This document shows, one piece after another, positions 39,934 through 50,732 of a DNA stretch of 64,000 nucleotides. A program made the position numbers and the translations under genes. The notes under the pieces are model-generated. The model saw only the letters and a program-made list of their open reading frames with translations. It made no database searches and had not been told where the DNA came from. Position 1 is the first letter of the stretch. Each line of letters starts with the position of its first letter. Location: positions 7,294,001 through 7,358,000 of the forward strand of contig NZ_CP127385.1 in NCBI RefSeq assembly GCF_030378205.1, written 5' to 3'. This stretch comes from Bradyrhizobium sp. NP1 (GTDB taxonomy: Bacteria; Pseudomonadota; Alphaproteobacteria; Rhizobiales; Xanthobacteraceae).

Positions 39934-41796
39934 ATGAGCGATAATCGCAACACCATCCTCGCGATCATTCTGTCCGGCCTCGTGCTGATCGCCTGGCAAT
40001 ATTTCTACAACATCCCGCAGATGGAAAAGCAGCGCGCGCAAAGCCAGCTGCAGTCCGAACTGACCAAGCAGGCGCCCGCGCCAACCCCCGCCAATCCACC
40101 GCAGACCGGTGCGGCGCCAGCGCCCGCCGCCAATGCGCCGGCGGCGCCGGCTGCATCCGCAGCGCCGGTGGTCGACCGTGCCGCCGCCATCGCCGCCACG
40201 CCGCGGGTCAAGATCGACACCCCGCGCCTGTCGGGCAGCATCTCGCTGAAGGGCGCGCGGGTCGACGACCTCTCGCTGGTCCAGTTCCGCGACACCGTCG
40301 ACCCGAACTCGCCGGCGATCGTCCTGTATTCGCCCTCGGGCACGGCGGCGCCCTATTACGCCGAGTTCGGCTGGGTGCCGGCAACGGGCTCCACGGCGCG
40401 GCTGCCCGACCAGAACACGATGTGGCAGCAGGAGGGTTCCGGCAACCTGACGCCGTCGAGCCCGGTGACGCTGAAATATGACAATGGCGAGGGCCTGACC
40501 TTCCGCCGCACCATCGCGATCGACGACCGCTACCTCTTCACCATCAAGGACGAGGTGACCAATGTCGGCAGCGCGCCGGTCACGCTCTACCCGTTCGCGC
40601 TGATCTCGCGGCACGGCACGCCGCAGGTTTCCGGCTACTACATCCTGCACGAAGGCCTGATCGGCTATCTCGGCGACCAGGGCCTGCAGGAATACGCCTA
40701 CAAGAAGATCGACGACGCCAAGCAGGTCGCCTTCAGCGTCACCAACGGCTGGCTCGGCATCACCGACAAATACTGGGCGTCCGCGCTGCTGCCGGACATC
40801 AATGCGCACCTGCAGGCACGCTTCTCCTCGAACCTTGTCGGCACGGTCAGGACCTACCAGACCGACTATCTGCAGGACGCGCAGACGATCGCGATCGGCG
40901 GCACCGGCAGCGCCAATGCGCGGCTGTTCGCCGGCGCCAAGGAAGCGAGCGTGGTCGGCATCAACTTCCCGCTGGCCGGCTTCGGCGGCTACAACAAGCA
41001 GCTTTCGCTGAACCATTTCGATCTTCTGATCGACTGGGGCTGGTTCTACTTCATCACCAAGCCGATGTTCCTGGCGCTCGACTTCTTCTATCGCCTGTTC
41101 GGCAATTTCGGCATCGCCATCCTGCTCGTCACCGTGCTGGTGAAGCTGCTGTTCTTCCCGCTCGCCAACAAGTCCTACGCCTCGATGGCGAAGATGAAGT
41201 CGGTGCAGCCGCAGCTTCAGGCGCTCAAGGAGCGCTATCCCGACGACCGGGTGAAGCAGCAGCAGGAGATGATGGAGATCTACAAGAAGGAGAAGATCAA
41301 CCCGATCGCGGGCTGTCTTCCGGTCGCCTTGCAGATCCCGGTGTTCTTCTCGCTCTACAAGGTGCTGTTCGTCACCATCGAGATGCGCCACGCGCCGTTC
41401 TACGGCTGGATCAAGGATCTCTCGGCGCCCGACCCGACCAACCTGTTCACACTGTTCGGGCTGCTCCACTTCGACCCGACCCAGCTTCCGCTGTTCGGGC
41501 ACTACCTCGCGCTCGGCATCTGGCCGATCATCATGGGCATCACGATGTGGTTCCAGATGAAGCTGAACCCGACGCCGCCGGATCCGACGCAGAAGATGAT
41601 CTTCGACTGGATGCCGCTGATCTTCACCTTCATGCTCGCGGGCTTCCCGGCCGGCCTCGTGATCTACTGGGCTTGGAATAACCTGCTCTCGGTGCTGCAG
41701 CAGAGCTTCATCATGCGCCGCAACGGCGTGAAGGTGGAATTGTTCGACAACCTCAAGTCCACCTTCATGCCGAAGAAGGCGGAATCGAAGACGTAA
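39934..41796 (+). CDS. yidC: Membrane protein insertase YidC
   Basis: 620-aa inner-membrane insertase. Seen: TM1 about residues 8-25 ([17 protein letters not shown]), an Ala/Pro-rich linker to about residue 80, a large periplasmic beta-sandwich domain to about 350, then the five-helix insertase core starting [23 protein letters not shown], with [16 protein letters not shown] (substrate groove helix) near 470 and a C-terminal helical pair. Length and layout match Gram-negative YidC. Works with SecYEG or alone to insert membrane proteins. Confidence 0.97.
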   Translation: MSDNRNTILAIILSGLVLIAWQYFYNIPQMEKQRAQSQLQSELTKQAPAPTPANPPQTGAAPAPAANAPAAPAASAAPVVDRAAAIAATPRVKIDTPRLSGSISLKGARVDDLSLVQFRDTVDPNSPAIVLYSPSGTAAPYYAEFGWVPATGSTARLPDQNTMWQQEGSGNLTPSSPVTLKYDNGEGLTFRRTIAIDDRYLFTIKDEVTNVGSAPVTLYPFALISRHGTPQVSGYYILHEGLIGYLGDQGLQEYAYKKIDDAKQVAFSVTNGWLGITDKYWASALLPDINAHLQARFSSNLVGTVRTYQTDYLQDAQTIAIGGTGSANARLFAGAKEASVVGINFPLAGFGGYNKQLSLNHFDLLIDWGWFYFITKPMFLALDFFYRLFGNFGIAILLVTVLVKLLFFPLANKSYASMAKMKSVQPQLQALKERYPDDRVKQQQEMMEIYKKEKINPIAGCLPVALQIPVFFSLYKVLFVTIEMRHAPFYGWIKDLSAPDPTNLFTLFGLLHFDPTQLPLFGHYLALGIWPIIMGITMWFQMKLNPTPPDPTQKMIFDWMPLIFTFMLAGFPAGLVIYWAWNNLLSVLQQSFIMRRNGVKVELFDNLKSTFMPKKAESKT

Positions 41797-41821
41797 GGCG
41801 ACCGCTCGGGTTCTCTCATTC

Positions 41822-41893
41822 GTCATGCCCGGCCTTGTGCCGGGCATCCACGTCTTAGAGGATAACCCAAGGCGAAGACGTGGATGGCCGGGG
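41822..41893. repeat. Palindromic intergenic repeat, subfamily A (truncated copy)
   Basis: Begins GTCATGCCCGGCCTTGTGCC, a first hairpin, then CCACGTCTT and AAGACGTGG arms 18 bp apart and a partial second hairpin (GATGGCCGGGGG). The closing half is shorter than in the copy at 58244. Lies between yidC and engB. Confidence 0.75.
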
Positions 41894-41952
41894 GAATTGC
41901 GAAGACGCGCTTCGCGCTTTAGCCCGACCATGGAGCAGCGGAAAACCTTCGC

Positions 41953-42606
41953 ATGACCGCCGACATCGATGCTGACCTGATCGAAGAAGGGCGGAAATTA
42001 TTCGCCGGCGACTGGCAGTTCGTCTACGCCTCCCCTTCGATCGAGACGCTGCCGCCGATGGGCGCGACCGAGATCGCCTTCGCCGGCCGCTCCAATGTCG
42101 GCAAGTCCTCCCTCATCAATGCGCTGACCGGCCGCAACAATCTGGCGCGCACCTCGCACACGCCGGGCCGCACCCAGGAGCTGATCTTCTTCGAGGCGCC
42201 CGCGCGAGGCGGCCTGCGGCTCGTCGACATGCCCGGCTACGGCTATGCTTCAGCCCCCAAGACCAAGGTCGCATCCTGGACCGCGCTGATCCACAAATTC
42301 CTGCTTGGCCGCGCCAGCCTCGCCCGGGTCTATGTGCTGATCGACGCCCGCCACGGCCTTAAAGAGGTCGACCTCGACGTCTTCAAGACGCTCGATCGCG
42401 CGGCCGTGAGCTACCAGGTCGTGCTGACCAAGGCCGACCAGGTCAAGGCCGCCGGGCTCGAGGCGTGTCGCGCGGACACCGCCACAGCACTTGCGAAACA
42501 TCCGGCCGCCTTTCCTGACGTGCTTGCGACCTCCTCGCGCACCGGATCGGGGATCGCCGAGCTGCGCGCAGCGATCGTGCGGCTCCTGGAGGAACGCCGG
42601 GCATGA
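41953..42606 (+). CDS. engB: Ribosome biogenesis GTPase EngB (YihA/YsxC)
   Basis: 217-aa TRAFAC GTPase for 50S subunit assembly. Seen: G1 GRSNVGKSS (residues 45-53), G2 TSHTPGRTQ, G3 DMPGYG near 94 and G4 LTKAD near 155. Length and motif order match EngB. It overlaps the DUF423 gene as ATGA. Essential in most bacteria. Confidence 0.95.
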   Translation: MTADIDADLIEEGRKLFAGDWQFVYASPSIETLPPMGATEIAFAGRSNVGKSSLINALTGRNNLARTSHTPGRTQELIFFEAPARGGLRLVDMPGYGYASAPKTKVASWTALIHKFLLGRASLARVYVLIDARHGLKEVDLDVFKTLDRAAVSYQVVLTKADQVKAAGLEACRADTATALAKHPAAFPDVLATSSRTGSGIAELRAAIVRLLEERRA

Positions 42607-42977
42607 GCGCGGCGCTGCGGATCCTGATCGTGCTCGCCGCCATCATGGGCGGCGACGGCGTCATCCTCGCGGCCGCAGGCGCGCACCTTGCCGACGCCTC
42701 CCGGCTTGCCGCGGCCTCCTCGATGCTGCTGTTTCACGCCAGCGCGGTGCTCGCGACCGCGGCGCTTCTTGCCCGCGGCACCGTCCATGCCAGGATCGGC
42801 CTTGCGGCCGGCTCCGGCTTCGTGGTCGCAGCAAGCCTGTTCGCCGGCGACCTCACCTTGCGCCAATTCGCCAGCCACGGCCTGTTTCCGATGGCCGCCC
42901 CCACCGGCGGCACGCTGCTGATCGCGAGCTGGCTGGCGCTTGCGGTCGCGGCCGCCTGGCCGAACCGCGCCCAATAA
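42603..42977 (+). CDS. DUF423 small membrane protein
   Basis: 124-aa integral membrane protein with about four hydrophobic segments: residues 5-25, 38-58, 66-82 and 100-118. Seen: the early GDGVILAAAGAHL and MLLFHASAVLA, which correspond to the GAFGAHGL and YQxxHALAL regions of the YgdD/DUF423 family. Translationally coupled to engB and 63 bp before argB. Function unknown. Confidence 0.8.
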   Translation: MSAALRILIVLAAIMGGDGVILAAAGAHLADASRLAAASSMLLFHASAVLATAALLARGTVHARIGLAAGSGFVVAASLFAGDLTLRQFASHGLFPMAAPTGGTLLIASWLALAVAAAWPNRAQ

Positions 42978-43040
42978 TTTTGCGCTGCTGACGCCAATCA
43001 GATAGAAACGCGGCGAGTTTTTCGACCGAGAGACCGCTTC

Positions 43041-43937
43041 ATGACCGACGCGTCCCACATCACTCCGCTCGATCAGGCCCGCATCCTCTCCGAGGCGCTG
43101 CCTCACATGCAGGAGTATGACGAAGAGACCATCGTCATCAAATATGGCGGGCACGCCATGGGCGCGGAGGACACAGCGAAAGCATTCGCGCGCGACATCG
43201 TGCTGTTGGAGCAGACCGCGATCAATCCGGTCGTGGTGCACGGCGGCGGACCGCAGATCGCCACCATGCTGAAGCGGCTCGGCATCGAGTCCGAATTCGC
43301 CGCCGGCCTTCGCATCACCGACGCCGCCACCATCGAGATCGTCGAGATGGTGCTCGCCGGCTCCGTCAACAAGCAGCTCGTCGGCTACATCAACGAGGCC
43401 GGCGGCAAGGCCGTGGGCCTCTCCGGCAAGGACGGCAACATGGTGAAGGCGTCGAAGACGACGCGCACCATGATCGATCCCGGCTCCAACATCGAGAAGA
43501 CGATCGATCTCGGCTTCGTCGGCGAGCCGGAAAAGGTCGACCTCACCCTGCTCAACCAGCTGATCGGCTATGAGCTGATCCCGGTGCTGGCGCCGCTTGC
43601 GACCTCGCAGCACGGCCAGACGCTGAACATCAACGCCGACACCTTCGCCGGTGCGGTGGCCGGCGCGCTCAAGGCCAAGCGGCTTTTGCTTTTGACCGAC
43701 GTGCCCGGCGTGCTCGACAAGTCGAAGAAGCTCATTCCCGACCTGTCGATCAAGGACGCGCGCAAGCTGATCGCCGACGGCACGATCTCCGGCGGCATGA
43801 TCCCCAAGGTCGAGACCTGCATCTATGCGCTGGAGCAGGGCGTGCAGGGCGTCGTCATCATCGACGGCAAGATGCAGCACGCGGTGCTGCTGGAACTCTT
43901 CACCAACCAAGGTACCGGCACGCTGATCCACAAGTGA
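43041..43937 (+). CDS. argB: Acetylglutamate kinase
   Basis: 298-aa enzyme that phosphorylates N-acetylglutamate, the second step of arginine synthesis. Seen: [11 protein letters not shown] near residue 33 (ATP), VVHGGGPQI near 68 (substrate loop), and [12 protein letters not shown] near 214; the C-terminal GGMIPKVE and [11 protein letters not shown] are typical. Length matches the arginine-sensitive hexameric enzyme. Follows the engB-DUF423 pair; its stop overlaps the DUF1036 start as GTGA. Confidence 0.96.
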   Translation: MTDASHITPLDQARILSEALPHMQEYDEETIVIKYGGHAMGAEDTAKAFARDIVLLEQTAINPVVVHGGGPQIATMLKRLGIESEFAAGLRITDAATIEIVEMVLAGSVNKQLVGYINEAGGKAVGLSGKDGNMVKASKTTRTMIDPGSNIEKTIDLGFVGEPEKVDLTLLNQLIGYELIPVLAPLATSQHGQTLNINADTFAGAVAGALKAKRLLLLTDVPGVLDKSKKLIPDLSIKDARKLIADGTISGGMIPKVETCIYALEQGVQGVVIIDGKMQHAVLLELFTNQGTGTLIHK

Positions 43938-45001
43938 CGAGCGCGACACGATCGCCGGGCATGTCCGGGCGCCGCTCCGCCTCCCGGTGGCGGCGGTATG
44001 CGGCGCGCACGGCGCTCGCGCTGCCGGCGGCCGTGGCTTCGTTCATTGCCTCCTCCGCGCCGGCCTTCGCCGATTTGAAATTCTGCAACCGCATGAGCTA
44101 CGTGGTCGAAGCCGCGATCGGCATCGACGACAAGTCGGCGACCGCGACGCGCGGCTGGTTCCGCATCGACCCCGCCGCCTGCCGCGTGGTGCTGCAGGGC
44201 CGGCTCGCGGCCGACCGTATCCTCCTGCATGCGCGGGCGCTCGGCCTCTACGGCACCTCGCCGATCCCGCAGAACGGCAGCGACACGCTGTGCGTCGCCT
44301 CGGACAATTTCGTCATCGCGGCGGCGCGGCAGTGCCGCCCCGGCCAGACGCCGGCACCCTTCACCCAGATCACGCCGACCCAGACCGACGACGGCAACCT
44401 CGTCGCCTATCTCGCGGAAGACTCCGAATATGACGACGAGCAGGCGCGGCTCGCCGGCATCCAGCGGCTGCTCGTGATCGCGGGCTATGACGCAGCCCCG
44501 ATCGACGGCGTCGACGGTCCGAAGACGCAAGGTGCGCTGGCGGCTTTCCTGAAGAGCCGCGGGCTCGCGGCCGACATCGTGCAGTCGCCGAACTTCTTCT
44601 CCACCATGATCGACGCGGTGCAGTCGCCCTCGCCGACCGGGCTGACCTGGTGCAACGACACCCCGCACAAGGTGATGGCGGCGGTTGCGACCGATGACGG
44701 CAAGAGCGTGGTGAGCCGCGGCTGGTACCGGATCGATCCCGGCAAATGCCTGCATCCTGACGTGGCCGGCCAGCCCAGACAGATCTTCAGCTTCGCCGAA
44801 GCCGTCGATGCCGAGAACCGCACCGTCCGCTACAAGGACAAGCCGCTGAACTGGGGCGGCCCGACACCGCTCTGCACCCGCGAGAGCAAGTTCGAGACCA
44901 ACGAACAGGGCGATTGCGCGAGCCGCGGTTTTGCCGCCACCGGTTTTTCGGCCGTCGACATGTCGGGCGGCGGCAAGACGCTGCGATTTGCGATGCCGTG
45001 A
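43934..45001 (+). CDS. DUF1036 domain protein, exported, two domains
   Basis: 355-aa protein with two tandem DUF1036 modules: [18 protein letters not shown] (from about residue 48) and [17 protein letters not shown] (from about 236), each followed by RGWxRIDP. Between them lies a peptidoglycan-binding-like helix ([32 protein letters not shown]). The N-terminus has an Arg-rich stretch and hydrophobic [20 protein letters not shown], a signal peptide. GTG 43934 overlaps argB; ATG 43961 would also keep the signal. Duplicated envelope protein of unknown function. Confidence 0.78.
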   Translation: MTSATRSPGMSGRRSASRWRRYAARTALALPAAVASFIASSAPAFADLKFCNRMSYVVEAAIGIDDKSATATRGWFRIDPAACRVVLQGRLAADRILLHARALGLYGTSPIPQNGSDTLCVASDNFVIAAARQCRPGQTPAPFTQITPTQTDDGNLVAYLAEDSEYDDEQARLAGIQRLLVIAGYDAAPIDGVDGPKTQGALAAFLKSRGLAADIVQSPNFFSTMIDAVQSPSPTGLTWCNDTPHKVMAAVATDDGKSVVSRGWYRIDPGKCLHPDVAGQPRQIFSFAEAVDAENRTVRYKDKPLNWGGPTPLCTRESKFETNEQGDCASRGFAATGFSAVDMSGGGKTLRFAMP

Positions 45002-45031
45002 TGATGTTCAAGTCTCGCCTCACCCCAACTC

Positions 45032-45128
45032 GTCATCACCCGCGAAAGCGGGTGATCCAGTACTCCGAGACATCAGTGCTTCGCTCCAAGGCCGCGGCGT
45101 ACTGCATGCCCGCCTGCGCGGGCATGAC
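45032..45128. repeat. Palindromic intergenic repeat, subfamily B
   Basis: Two hairpins in head-to-head order: GTCATCACCCGCGAAAGCGG... at the left and ...GCCTGCGCGGGCATGAC at the right, about 97 bp overall. The left hairpin is followed by ATCCAGTA, as in the other B copies. Lies between the DUF1036 gene and the HAD nucleotidase. Confidence 0.8.
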
Positions 45129-45143
45129 AGCCGGAGGGACGCC

Positions 45144-45842
45144 ATGAAACCCCGCTCCTTCACCCACATCGACACCTGGGTGTTCGACCTCGACAACACG
45201 CTCTATCCGCATCACGTCAATCTGTGGCAGCAGGTCGATGCGCGGATCGGCGAGTTCGTCAGCGCCTGGCTGAAGATCTCACCGGAAGAGGCGCGGCTGA
45301 TCCAGAAGGACTATTATCGCCGCTACGGCACCACCATGCGCGGCATGATGACCGAGCACGGCGTGCGCGCCGACGACTACCTCGCCTATGTCCACAAGAT
45401 CGACCACTCGCCGCTCGAGCCCAACCCCGCGATGGGCGCGGCGATCGCCGAGCTGCCCGGCCGCAAGCTGATCCTCACCAACGGCTCGACCGATCATGTC
45501 GGCAAGGTGCTGGAGCGGCTCGGCCTGACGGGTCATTTCGAGGCGGTGTTCGACATCATCGCCGCCGAGCTCGAGCCGAAGCCGGCACCGCAGACCTACC
45601 GGCGGTTTCTCGACCTGCACCAGGTTGATCCCACGCGCGCGGCGATGTTCGAGGACCTCGCGCGCAACCTCGTGGTGCCGCATGAGCTCGGCATGACGAC
45701 CGTGCTGGTGGTGCCTGACGGCTCCAGGGAAGTCGTGCGCGAGGATTGGGAGCTGGAGGGCCGCGGCGCCTCCCATGTCGATCATGTCACCGACGATCTG
45801 ACCGGATTCTTGCAGCGGCTGACGAAGCAGCAGGCGAGCTGA
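45144..45842 (+). CDS. HAD superfamily pyrimidine 5'-nucleotidase
   Basis: 232-aa phosphatase of the SDT1/PHM8-like HAD subgroup. Seen: motif I WVFDLDNTLYP near residue 12 (Asp nucleophile), motif II LILTNGS near 109, Lys in AELEPKPAPQTYRRF near 145 and motif IV MFEDLARN near 168. Acts on UMP/CMP-like nucleotides in related proteins. ATG 45144 with GGAGGG is chosen; a longer in-frame extension runs through the upstream repeat and the DUF1036 gene. Precedes dapD after another repeat. Confidence 0.87.
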   Translation: MKPRSFTHIDTWVFDLDNTLYPHHVNLWQQVDARIGEFVSAWLKISPEEARLIQKDYYRRYGTTMRGMMTEHGVRADDYLAYVHKIDHSPLEPNPAMGAAIAELPGRKLILTNGSTDHVGKVLERLGLTGHFEAVFDIIAAELEPKPAPQTYRRFLDLHQVDPTRAAMFEDLARNLVVPHELGMTTVLVVPDGSREVVREDWELEGRGASHVDHVTDDLTGFLQRLTKQQAS

Positions 45843-45858
45843 CGTTCCGCTTACTCCC

Positions 45859-45959
45859 GTCATACCCCGCGAAAGCGGGGTATCCAGTACGCCGCACTGC
45901 CGCAGCTCAATCACTACCGCTTCTGGAATACTGGATCACCCGCTTTCGCGGGTGATGAC
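45859..45959. repeat. Palindromic intergenic repeat, subfamily B
   Basis: Full copy, 101 bp: GTCATACCCCGCGAAAGCGG, ATCCAGTA, about 40 bp of less conserved centre, then TACTGGAT and a CGCTTTCGCGGGTGATGAC hairpin. Lies between the HAD nucleotidase and dapD. Confidence 0.85.
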
Positions 45960-46045
45960 CGCGACCCAGCCTTGACTCCGCTCCCCCAAATTCCGAAAAA
46001 GCGTCCCGTTCGTCCGCCAAGCGCCTTCCGCCAGAGGAAACCCCG

Positions 46046-46891
46046 ATGTCTCTCGCCAGCCTCGAATCCACCGTCAATGCCGCCTTCGAGGCGCGCGACG
46101 GCATCTCCGCCGCGACCAAGGGCGAGGTCCGCGAGGCCGTCGACAGTGCGCTCGAGCTGCTTGACAAGGGTGAGGCCCGCGTCGCGGAGCGCGAAGCCAG
46201 CGGCAAATGGAAGGTCAATCAGTGGCTGAAGAAGGCCGTGCTGCTGTCGTTCCGCCTCAACGACATGACCGCGATCGCGGGCGGTCCCGGCAAGGCCTCG
46301 TGGTGGGACAAGGTGCCCTCGAAGTTCGACGGCTGGGGCGAGAACCGCTTTCGTGACGCCGGCTTCCGCGCCGTGCCCGGCGCGATCGTGCGCCGCTCCG
46401 CCTTCATCGCGCGAAACGTCGTGCTGATGCCCTCCTTCGTCAATCTCGGCGCCTATGTCGATGAGGCGACCATGGTCGACACCTGGTCCACCGTCGGCTC
46501 CTGCGCCCAGATCGGCAAGCGCGTCCACATCTCCGGCGGCGTCGGCATCGGCGGCGTACTCGAGCCGCTGCAGGCGGAACCCGTGATCGTCGAGGACGAC
46601 TGCTTCATCGGCGCGCGCTCGGAAGTCGCCGAAGGCGTGATCGTGCGCAAGGGCGCGGTGCTCGCGATGGGCGTGTTCCTGGGCGCGTCCACCAAGATCG
46701 TCGACCGCGAGACCGGCGAGACCTTCATCGGCGAGGTGCCGGAATATTCGGTCGTGGTGCCCGGCGCGCTGCCCGGAAAGCCGCTGAAAAACGGCCAGAT
46801 GGGCCCCTCCACGGCCTGCGCCGTGATCGTCAAGCGGGTCGATGAGCGCACCCGCGCCAAGACCAGCATCAACGAGCTGTTACGCGACTGA
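46046..46891 (+). CDS. dapD: 2,3,4,5-tetrahydropyridine-2,6-dicarboxylate N-succinyltransferase
   Basis: 281-aa acyltransferase of the succinyl branch of lysine/diaminopimelate synthesis. Seen: helical N-terminus to about residue 100, [25 protein letters not shown], then hexapeptide repeats forming a left-handed beta helix ([48 protein letters not shown] type). Length is normal. dapE lies 0.8 kb downstream. Confidence 0.96.
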   Translation: MSLASLESTVNAAFEARDGISAATKGEVREAVDSALELLDKGEARVAEREASGKWKVNQWLKKAVLLSFRLNDMTAIAGGPGKASWWDKVPSKFDGWGENRFRDAGFRAVPGAIVRRSAFIARNVVLMPSFVNLGAYVDEATMVDTWSTVGSCAQIGKRVHISGGVGIGGVLEPLQAEPVIVEDDCFIGARSEVAEGVIVRKGAVLAMGVFLGASTKIVDRETGETFIGEVPEYSVVVPGALPGKPLKNGQMGPSTACAVIVKRVDERTRAKTSINELLRD

Positions 46892-46967
46892 TCGAACCGG
46901 CCAACGCCGGGACGCGACCAATATCCGGAACCCCGCAAGGGAGAGCTGAGCGGCTCCGGAGGTCGCG

Positions 46968-47615
46968 ATGGACTGGCTTTGGTACCTGTTCAGCTTCAAG
47001 GGCCGCATCAACCGCGCCAAATGCTGGCTCGCCGGCCTCGTGATCGTCTGCTGGATGATGCTCCTGGGCCTTCTGGTCGCCTGTATCGGCAAGCTGTTCG
47101 GCGGCCCGACGTCGATCCATTTCGGCATCGATGATATCTTTGAGATCATCGATCCGCGCGCGATGCGCGCCTGGCATTCCGCCAGCCCCGTTTCGCTTGT
47201 CGTCCATGGGTTCGGCACCCCCGTTTTCCTGTGGATCTATGCCGCCACCGCGATCAAGCGGCTGCATGACCGCGACAAGAATGGCTGGTGGATGGTGCCA
47301 TTCTTCGTCATCCCCGGCCTCTACAGCCAGTTCGCCGACCGGCTCGGCGATTCCTATGCGGTGACCGCAGCCGCCGTCATCGTCGCCATCCTGATGGCCT
47401 GGGGCTTCATCGAGATGTACTGCCTGAAGGGTACCCGATGGACCAACCGCTTCGGCCCCAATCCGCTGCCGAAAACCCGGACCCAGCCCCGCGGCACGCC
47501 GACGCGCTGGAATCAGGACCATGAAACCGAGCCGGTGCCGCACCGCGCCGCGGCGCCGATTCCGGACGTTCGTCTTGTCGTGCCGCCGCTCGGACCAGCC
47601 GCCAAAACGCGGTAG
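46968..47615 (+). CDS. DUF805 membrane protein
   Basis: 215-aa inner-membrane protein with about four hydrophobic segments in residues 20-160. Seen: MDWLWYLFSFKGRINRAKCW, the typical DUF805 opening, and AIKRLHDRDKNGWW near residue 100, the family's RLHDxxxSGWW signature. The C-terminal 60 residues are Pro/Arg-rich and look cytoplasmic. It sits between dapD and dapE. Function unknown. Confidence 0.87.
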   Translation: MDWLWYLFSFKGRINRAKCWLAGLVIVCWMMLLGLLVACIGKLFGGPTSIHFGIDDIFEIIDPRAMRAWHSASPVSLVVHGFGTPVFLWIYAATAIKRLHDRDKNGWWMVPFFVIPGLYSQFADRLGDSYAVTAAAVIVAILMAWGFIEMYCLKGTRWTNRFGPNPLPKTRTQPRGTPTRWNQDHETEPVPHRAAAPIPDVRLVVPPLGPAAKTR

Positions 47616-47684
47616 AAGGCGCGCTAGAAGACGCGCTGGCGATTTGCCGTTCCGCGGGTCGTCTCCGCATGGTAAGCGGACGGC

Positions 47685-48851
47685 ATGACCGACGCCCTTT
47701 CCATTACCCGCGACCTCGTCCGCTGCCCTTCCGTCACACCCGCCGACGCCGGCGCGCTCGGCGTGCTCGAAACCCTTCTGAAGGCTGCCGGCTTCGCGAC
47801 GCACCGCGTCGCCTTCTCCGAACCCGGCATCGCCGACATCGACAACCTCTATGCCCGTATCGGCAACGAAGGCCCGCACATCACCTTTGCCGGCCACACC
47901 GACGTGGTGCCGCCGGGCGATGAGACCGCCTGGAGCGTCGGCGCATTTTCAGGCGAGGTGAAGGACGGCTTCCTCTATGGCCGCGGCGCGGTCGACATGA
48001 AGGGCGGCATCGCCTGCAGCGTCGCCGCGGTGCTGCAGCATCTCGCCGACCACGGCGGCAAGGTCCGCGACGACGGCAAGGGCTCGATCTCGTTCCTGAT
48101 CACCGGCGACGAGGAAGACGTCTCGGTCAATGGCACCGTGAAGCTTCTGCAATGGGTCGCCGCGCGCGGCGAGAAATTCGACCATTGCGTGCTGGGCGAA
48201 CCCTCCAACGTGGAAGTGCTCGGCGACTGCATCAAGATCGGCCGCCGCGGCTCGCAGTCCGGCACGCTGCATGTCGAAGGCCGGCAGGGCCATGTCGCCT
48301 ATCCGCATCGCGCGGCGAACCCGGTGCCGGACATTTCGCGGCTGATCGTGGCGCTGAGCGAGGAGCCGCTCGACAATGGCAGCGCGCAGTTCCAGGCCTC
48401 CAACCTTGAATTCACCTCCGTTGACGTCGGCAACACCGCCTTCAACGTGATCCCGGGTCAGGCACGCGCCCGCTTCAACATCCGCTTCAACGATCACCAC
48501 ACGCAGGAGACATTGCGCAAGCTGGTCGAGGAGCGGCTGGCGAGAGCCGCCGGCAACCGCGTCCGCGCCCGCATCGTCTGGGAGTCCTCGAACTCGAACG
48601 TGTTCGTGACAAAGCCCGGCCCCTTCACCGACCTCGCGGTCTCGGCGATCGAGGAGGTTACGGGGCGCAAGCCCGAGCTGTCGACATCGGGCGGCACGTC
48701 GGATGCGCGCTTCATCGCGAGCTACTGCCCGGTGATCGAGTTCGGGCTGGTCGGCCAGACCATGCACCAGATCGACGAACGGGCCTCGGTCGCCGATATC
48801 GAGAAGCTGACGAAGATCTATCGCGGGATTTTGGCGCGGTATTTTGCGTGA
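47685..48851 (+). CDS. dapE: Succinyl-diaminopimelate desuccinylase
   Basis: 388-aa M20 zinc enzyme that yields LL-diaminopimelate for lysine and peptidoglycan. Seen: [11 protein letters not shown] near residue 66 (His ligand), [10 protein letters not shown] near 97 (bridging Asp), [12 protein letters not shown] near 132 (general base Glu), and the C-terminal [12 protein letters not shown] and [14 protein letters not shown] with the last His. Fits with dapD nearby. Clearly distinct from the M20 hydrolase at 2811. Confidence 0.96.
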   Translation: MTDALSITRDLVRCPSVTPADAGALGVLETLLKAAGFATHRVAFSEPGIADIDNLYARIGNEGPHITFAGHTDVVPPGDETAWSVGAFSGEVKDGFLYGRGAVDMKGGIACSVAAVLQHLADHGGKVRDDGKGSISFLITGDEEDVSVNGTVKLLQWVAARGEKFDHCVLGEPSNVEVLGDCIKIGRRGSQSGTLHVEGRQGHVAYPHRAANPVPDISRLIVALSEEPLDNGSAQFQASNLEFTSVDVGNTAFNVIPGQARARFNIRFNDHHTQETLRKLVEERLARAAGNRVRARIVWESSNSNVFVTKPGPFTDLAVSAIEEVTGRKPELSTSGGTSDARFIASYCPVIEFGLVGQTMHQIDERASVADIEKLTKIYRGILARYFA

Positions 48852-48865
48852 GAGAGCAGTCGTAG

Positions 48866-48892
48866 GATGGGTTGAACGCAGCGAAACCCATC
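48866..48892. repeat. Short hairpin repeat GATGGGTT...AACCCATC
   Basis: Perfect 8-bp arms around an 11-bp loop, between the convergent dapE and truA genes. It may serve as a transcription end structure for either gene. A related GGGTGGATG...CATCCACCC hairpin is at 63108. Confidence 0.55.
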
Positions 48893-48915
48893 GCATTCGC
48901 GGGGCATGACTGCTT

Positions 48916-49653
48916 CTAATACTGCACCCGCACCAGATAGAGCCCCTCGGGCGGCGCAACCACGCCGCAGGCTGCGCGGTCGCGCGCGGCAAGCGCGGCG
49001 GCGAGATCATCGGCGCTCCAGCGCCCCTCGCCGACCCACACCAGCGAGCCGACCATCGAGCGCACCTGGCTGTGCAGGAAGGAACGCGCCGAGGTCATGA
49101 TCCGGACCGCGTCGCCCTGCCGCACGACATCGAGCTGGTCGAGCGTCTTGTCCGGCGATTTCGCCTGGCACTCGGTGTCACGGAAGGTCGTGAAATCATG
49201 CTTGCCGACGAGCCGTTGCGCGGCCGCGTGCATCGCGTCCGCATCGAGCCGCCGCGGCACGCGCCAGACGCGGCCGACATCGAGCGCGAGGTTCGCCCGC
49301 GTGTTGGCGATGCGATAGAGATAGTGTCGCTTCACTGCCGAGAACCGCGCCTCGAAGGTTTCGGGCACGATCTCGGCGGCGAGCACGGCGACCGGATCGG
49401 GGCGCAGATGCGCGTTCAGCGCGTCACGCAGACGATCAGGCCTGAAGGGTTTTGCGATATCGCAATGGGCGACCTGCCCGAGCGCGTGGACGCCGGCATC
49501 GGTGCGGCCCGAACCGTGCACGCGGACATCGTCGCCGCAGGTCGCCTTGACGGCGGCTTCCAGCGCGCCCTGCACCGTCGGCAGGTTGTCCTGAAGCTGC
49601 CAACCGGAGAACGGCGTGCCGTCATATTCGATGGTGAGCTTGTAGCGCGGCAT
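48916..49653 (-). CDS. truA: tRNA pseudouridine synthase A
   Basis: 245-aa enzyme that makes pseudouridine at tRNA positions 38-40. Seen: [19 protein letters not shown] start, catalytic Asp52 in [11 protein letters not shown], and the C-terminal [16 protein letters not shown] block. ATG 49653 is chosen over an 18-residue longer frame that enters the upstream repeat. Follows fmt on the same strand with a subfamily A repeat between. Confidence 0.95.
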   Translation of the reverse strand: MPRYKLTIEYDGTPFSGWQLQDNLPTVQGALEAAVKATCGDDVRVHGSGRTDAGVHALGQVAHCDIAKPFRPDRLRDALNAHLRPDPVAVLAAEIVPETFEARFSAVKRHYLYRIANTRANLALDVGRVWRVPRRLDADAMHAAAQRLVGKHDFTTFRDTECQAKSPDKTLDQLDVVRQGDAVRIMTSARSFLHSQVRSMVGSLVWVGEGRWSADDLAAALAARDRAACGVVAPPEGLYLVRVQY

Positions 49654-49674
49654 CAGGTTCAATCTATTTCGATC

Positions 49675-49760
49675 GTCATGGCCGGGCTTGACCCGGCCAT
49701 CCATCATCCTTCAGGAGGTTGTTTTCCAAGATGGATACGCGGGTCAAGCCCGCGTATGAC
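49675..49760. repeat. Palindromic intergenic repeat, subfamily A
   Basis: GTCATGGCCGGGCTTGACCC hairpin, GGATG/CATCC-type inner arms, and a closing GGGTCAAGCCCGCGTATGAC hairpin, 86 bp. Lies between fmt and truA. Confidence 0.82.
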
Positions 49761-49764
49761 GATC

Positions 49765-50697
49765 TTATTCAATTCGGGCTTCCTTCTTCAGCGGCGTGCC
49801 GCGCAAAAACTCCCCCGCCTTCATCGGCGCCTTGCCGGCCCGCTGCAGCTCGGTGATGCGGATCGCGCCATCGCCGCAGGCGATCGTGAGGCGCTCGTCG
49901 AGCACCGCTCCGGGATGGCCCGCGCCGCTTGCAAGCTGGCAGCGCAGGACCTTGATGCGGACCGGTTCGCCCATGCCCGCGATCTCGCTCCAGGCGCCGG
50001 GAAACGGCGACAGCCCGTGGACGTGGCGCAGCACGGCATGCGCCGGCCTGCTCCAGTCGATCCTGGCTTCCGCCTTGTCGATCTTGGCGGCGTAGGTCAC
50101 GCCCTGCTCGCTCTGCTTTTTCAGTTGCAGCGCGCCGCGCTCCAGCGCCGCCATGGCCCGCACCATCAGGCCGGCGCCGAGCGGCGCAAGACGATCATGC
50201 AGGTCGGCCGCCGTCGTGGCGTCGGTGATCGGTACGCGCTCGGCCATCGCGACGTCGCCGGTGTCGAGGCCGGCATCCATCCTCATCACCATGACGCCTG
50301 ATTCGAGATCGCCTTCCATGATGGCGCGGTTGATGGGCGCCGCCCCGCGCCAGCGCGGCAACAGCGATGCATGCAGGTTGAAGCATCCGAGCCGCGGCGC
50401 ATCCAGGATCGGCTGCGGCAGGATCATGCCATAGGCGACGACGACGGCGGCATCCGCATTGAACGCGCGCAGCTCGGCAAGCGCCTCCTCGCTCCGCAGC
50501 GTCTTCGGCGTCAGCACCGGAATGGCAAGCCGCCGCGCTTCCTGCTCCACGGGCGTCGCCTGTGGTTTCATGCCGCGGCCGCCAGGTTTTGGCGCGCGGG
50601 TGTAGACGGCTGCGATCTCATGGCCATGGCCTGCGAGCTCGAGCAGCGTCGGCACCGCGAAATCTGGCGTGCCCATGAAGATCAGGCGGAGGGGCAT
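49765..50697 (-). CDS. fmt: Methionyl-tRNA formyltransferase
   Basis: 310-aa enzyme that formylates initiator Met-tRNA. Seen: IFMGTPDFAVPTL at the start, NLHASLLPRWRGAAPI with catalytic Asn107 and His109, and MDAGLDTGDVA with the catalytic Asp near residue 145; a C-terminal OB-fold domain follows residue 210. Lies downstream of def on the same strand with a repeat between, the usual def-fmt pairing. Confidence 0.96.
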   Translation of the reverse strand: MPLRLIFMGTPDFAVPTLLELAGHGHEIAAVYTRAPKPGGRGMKPQATPVEQEARRLAIPVLTPKTLRSEEALAELRAFNADAAVVVAYGMILPQPILDAPRLGCFNLHASLLPRWRGAAPINRAIMEGDLESGVMVMRMDAGLDTGDVAMAERVPITDATTAADLHDRLAPLGAGLMVRAMAALERGALQLKKQSEQGVTYAAKIDKAEARIDWSRPAHAVLRHVHGLSPFPGAWSEIAGMGEPVRIKVLRCQLASGAGHPGAVLDERLTIACGDGAIRITELQRAGKAPMKAGEFLRGTPLKKEARIE

Positions 50698-50732
50698 GGA
50701 ACTATCCTGCGACGCATCAGCTCAATTTATCC

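Noticed and set aside
45032..45959. Repeats considered as a CRISPR array
   Set aside because: The copies are about 100 bp, self-palindromic, separated by whole genes and differ in sequence; there are no regular spacers or cas genes.
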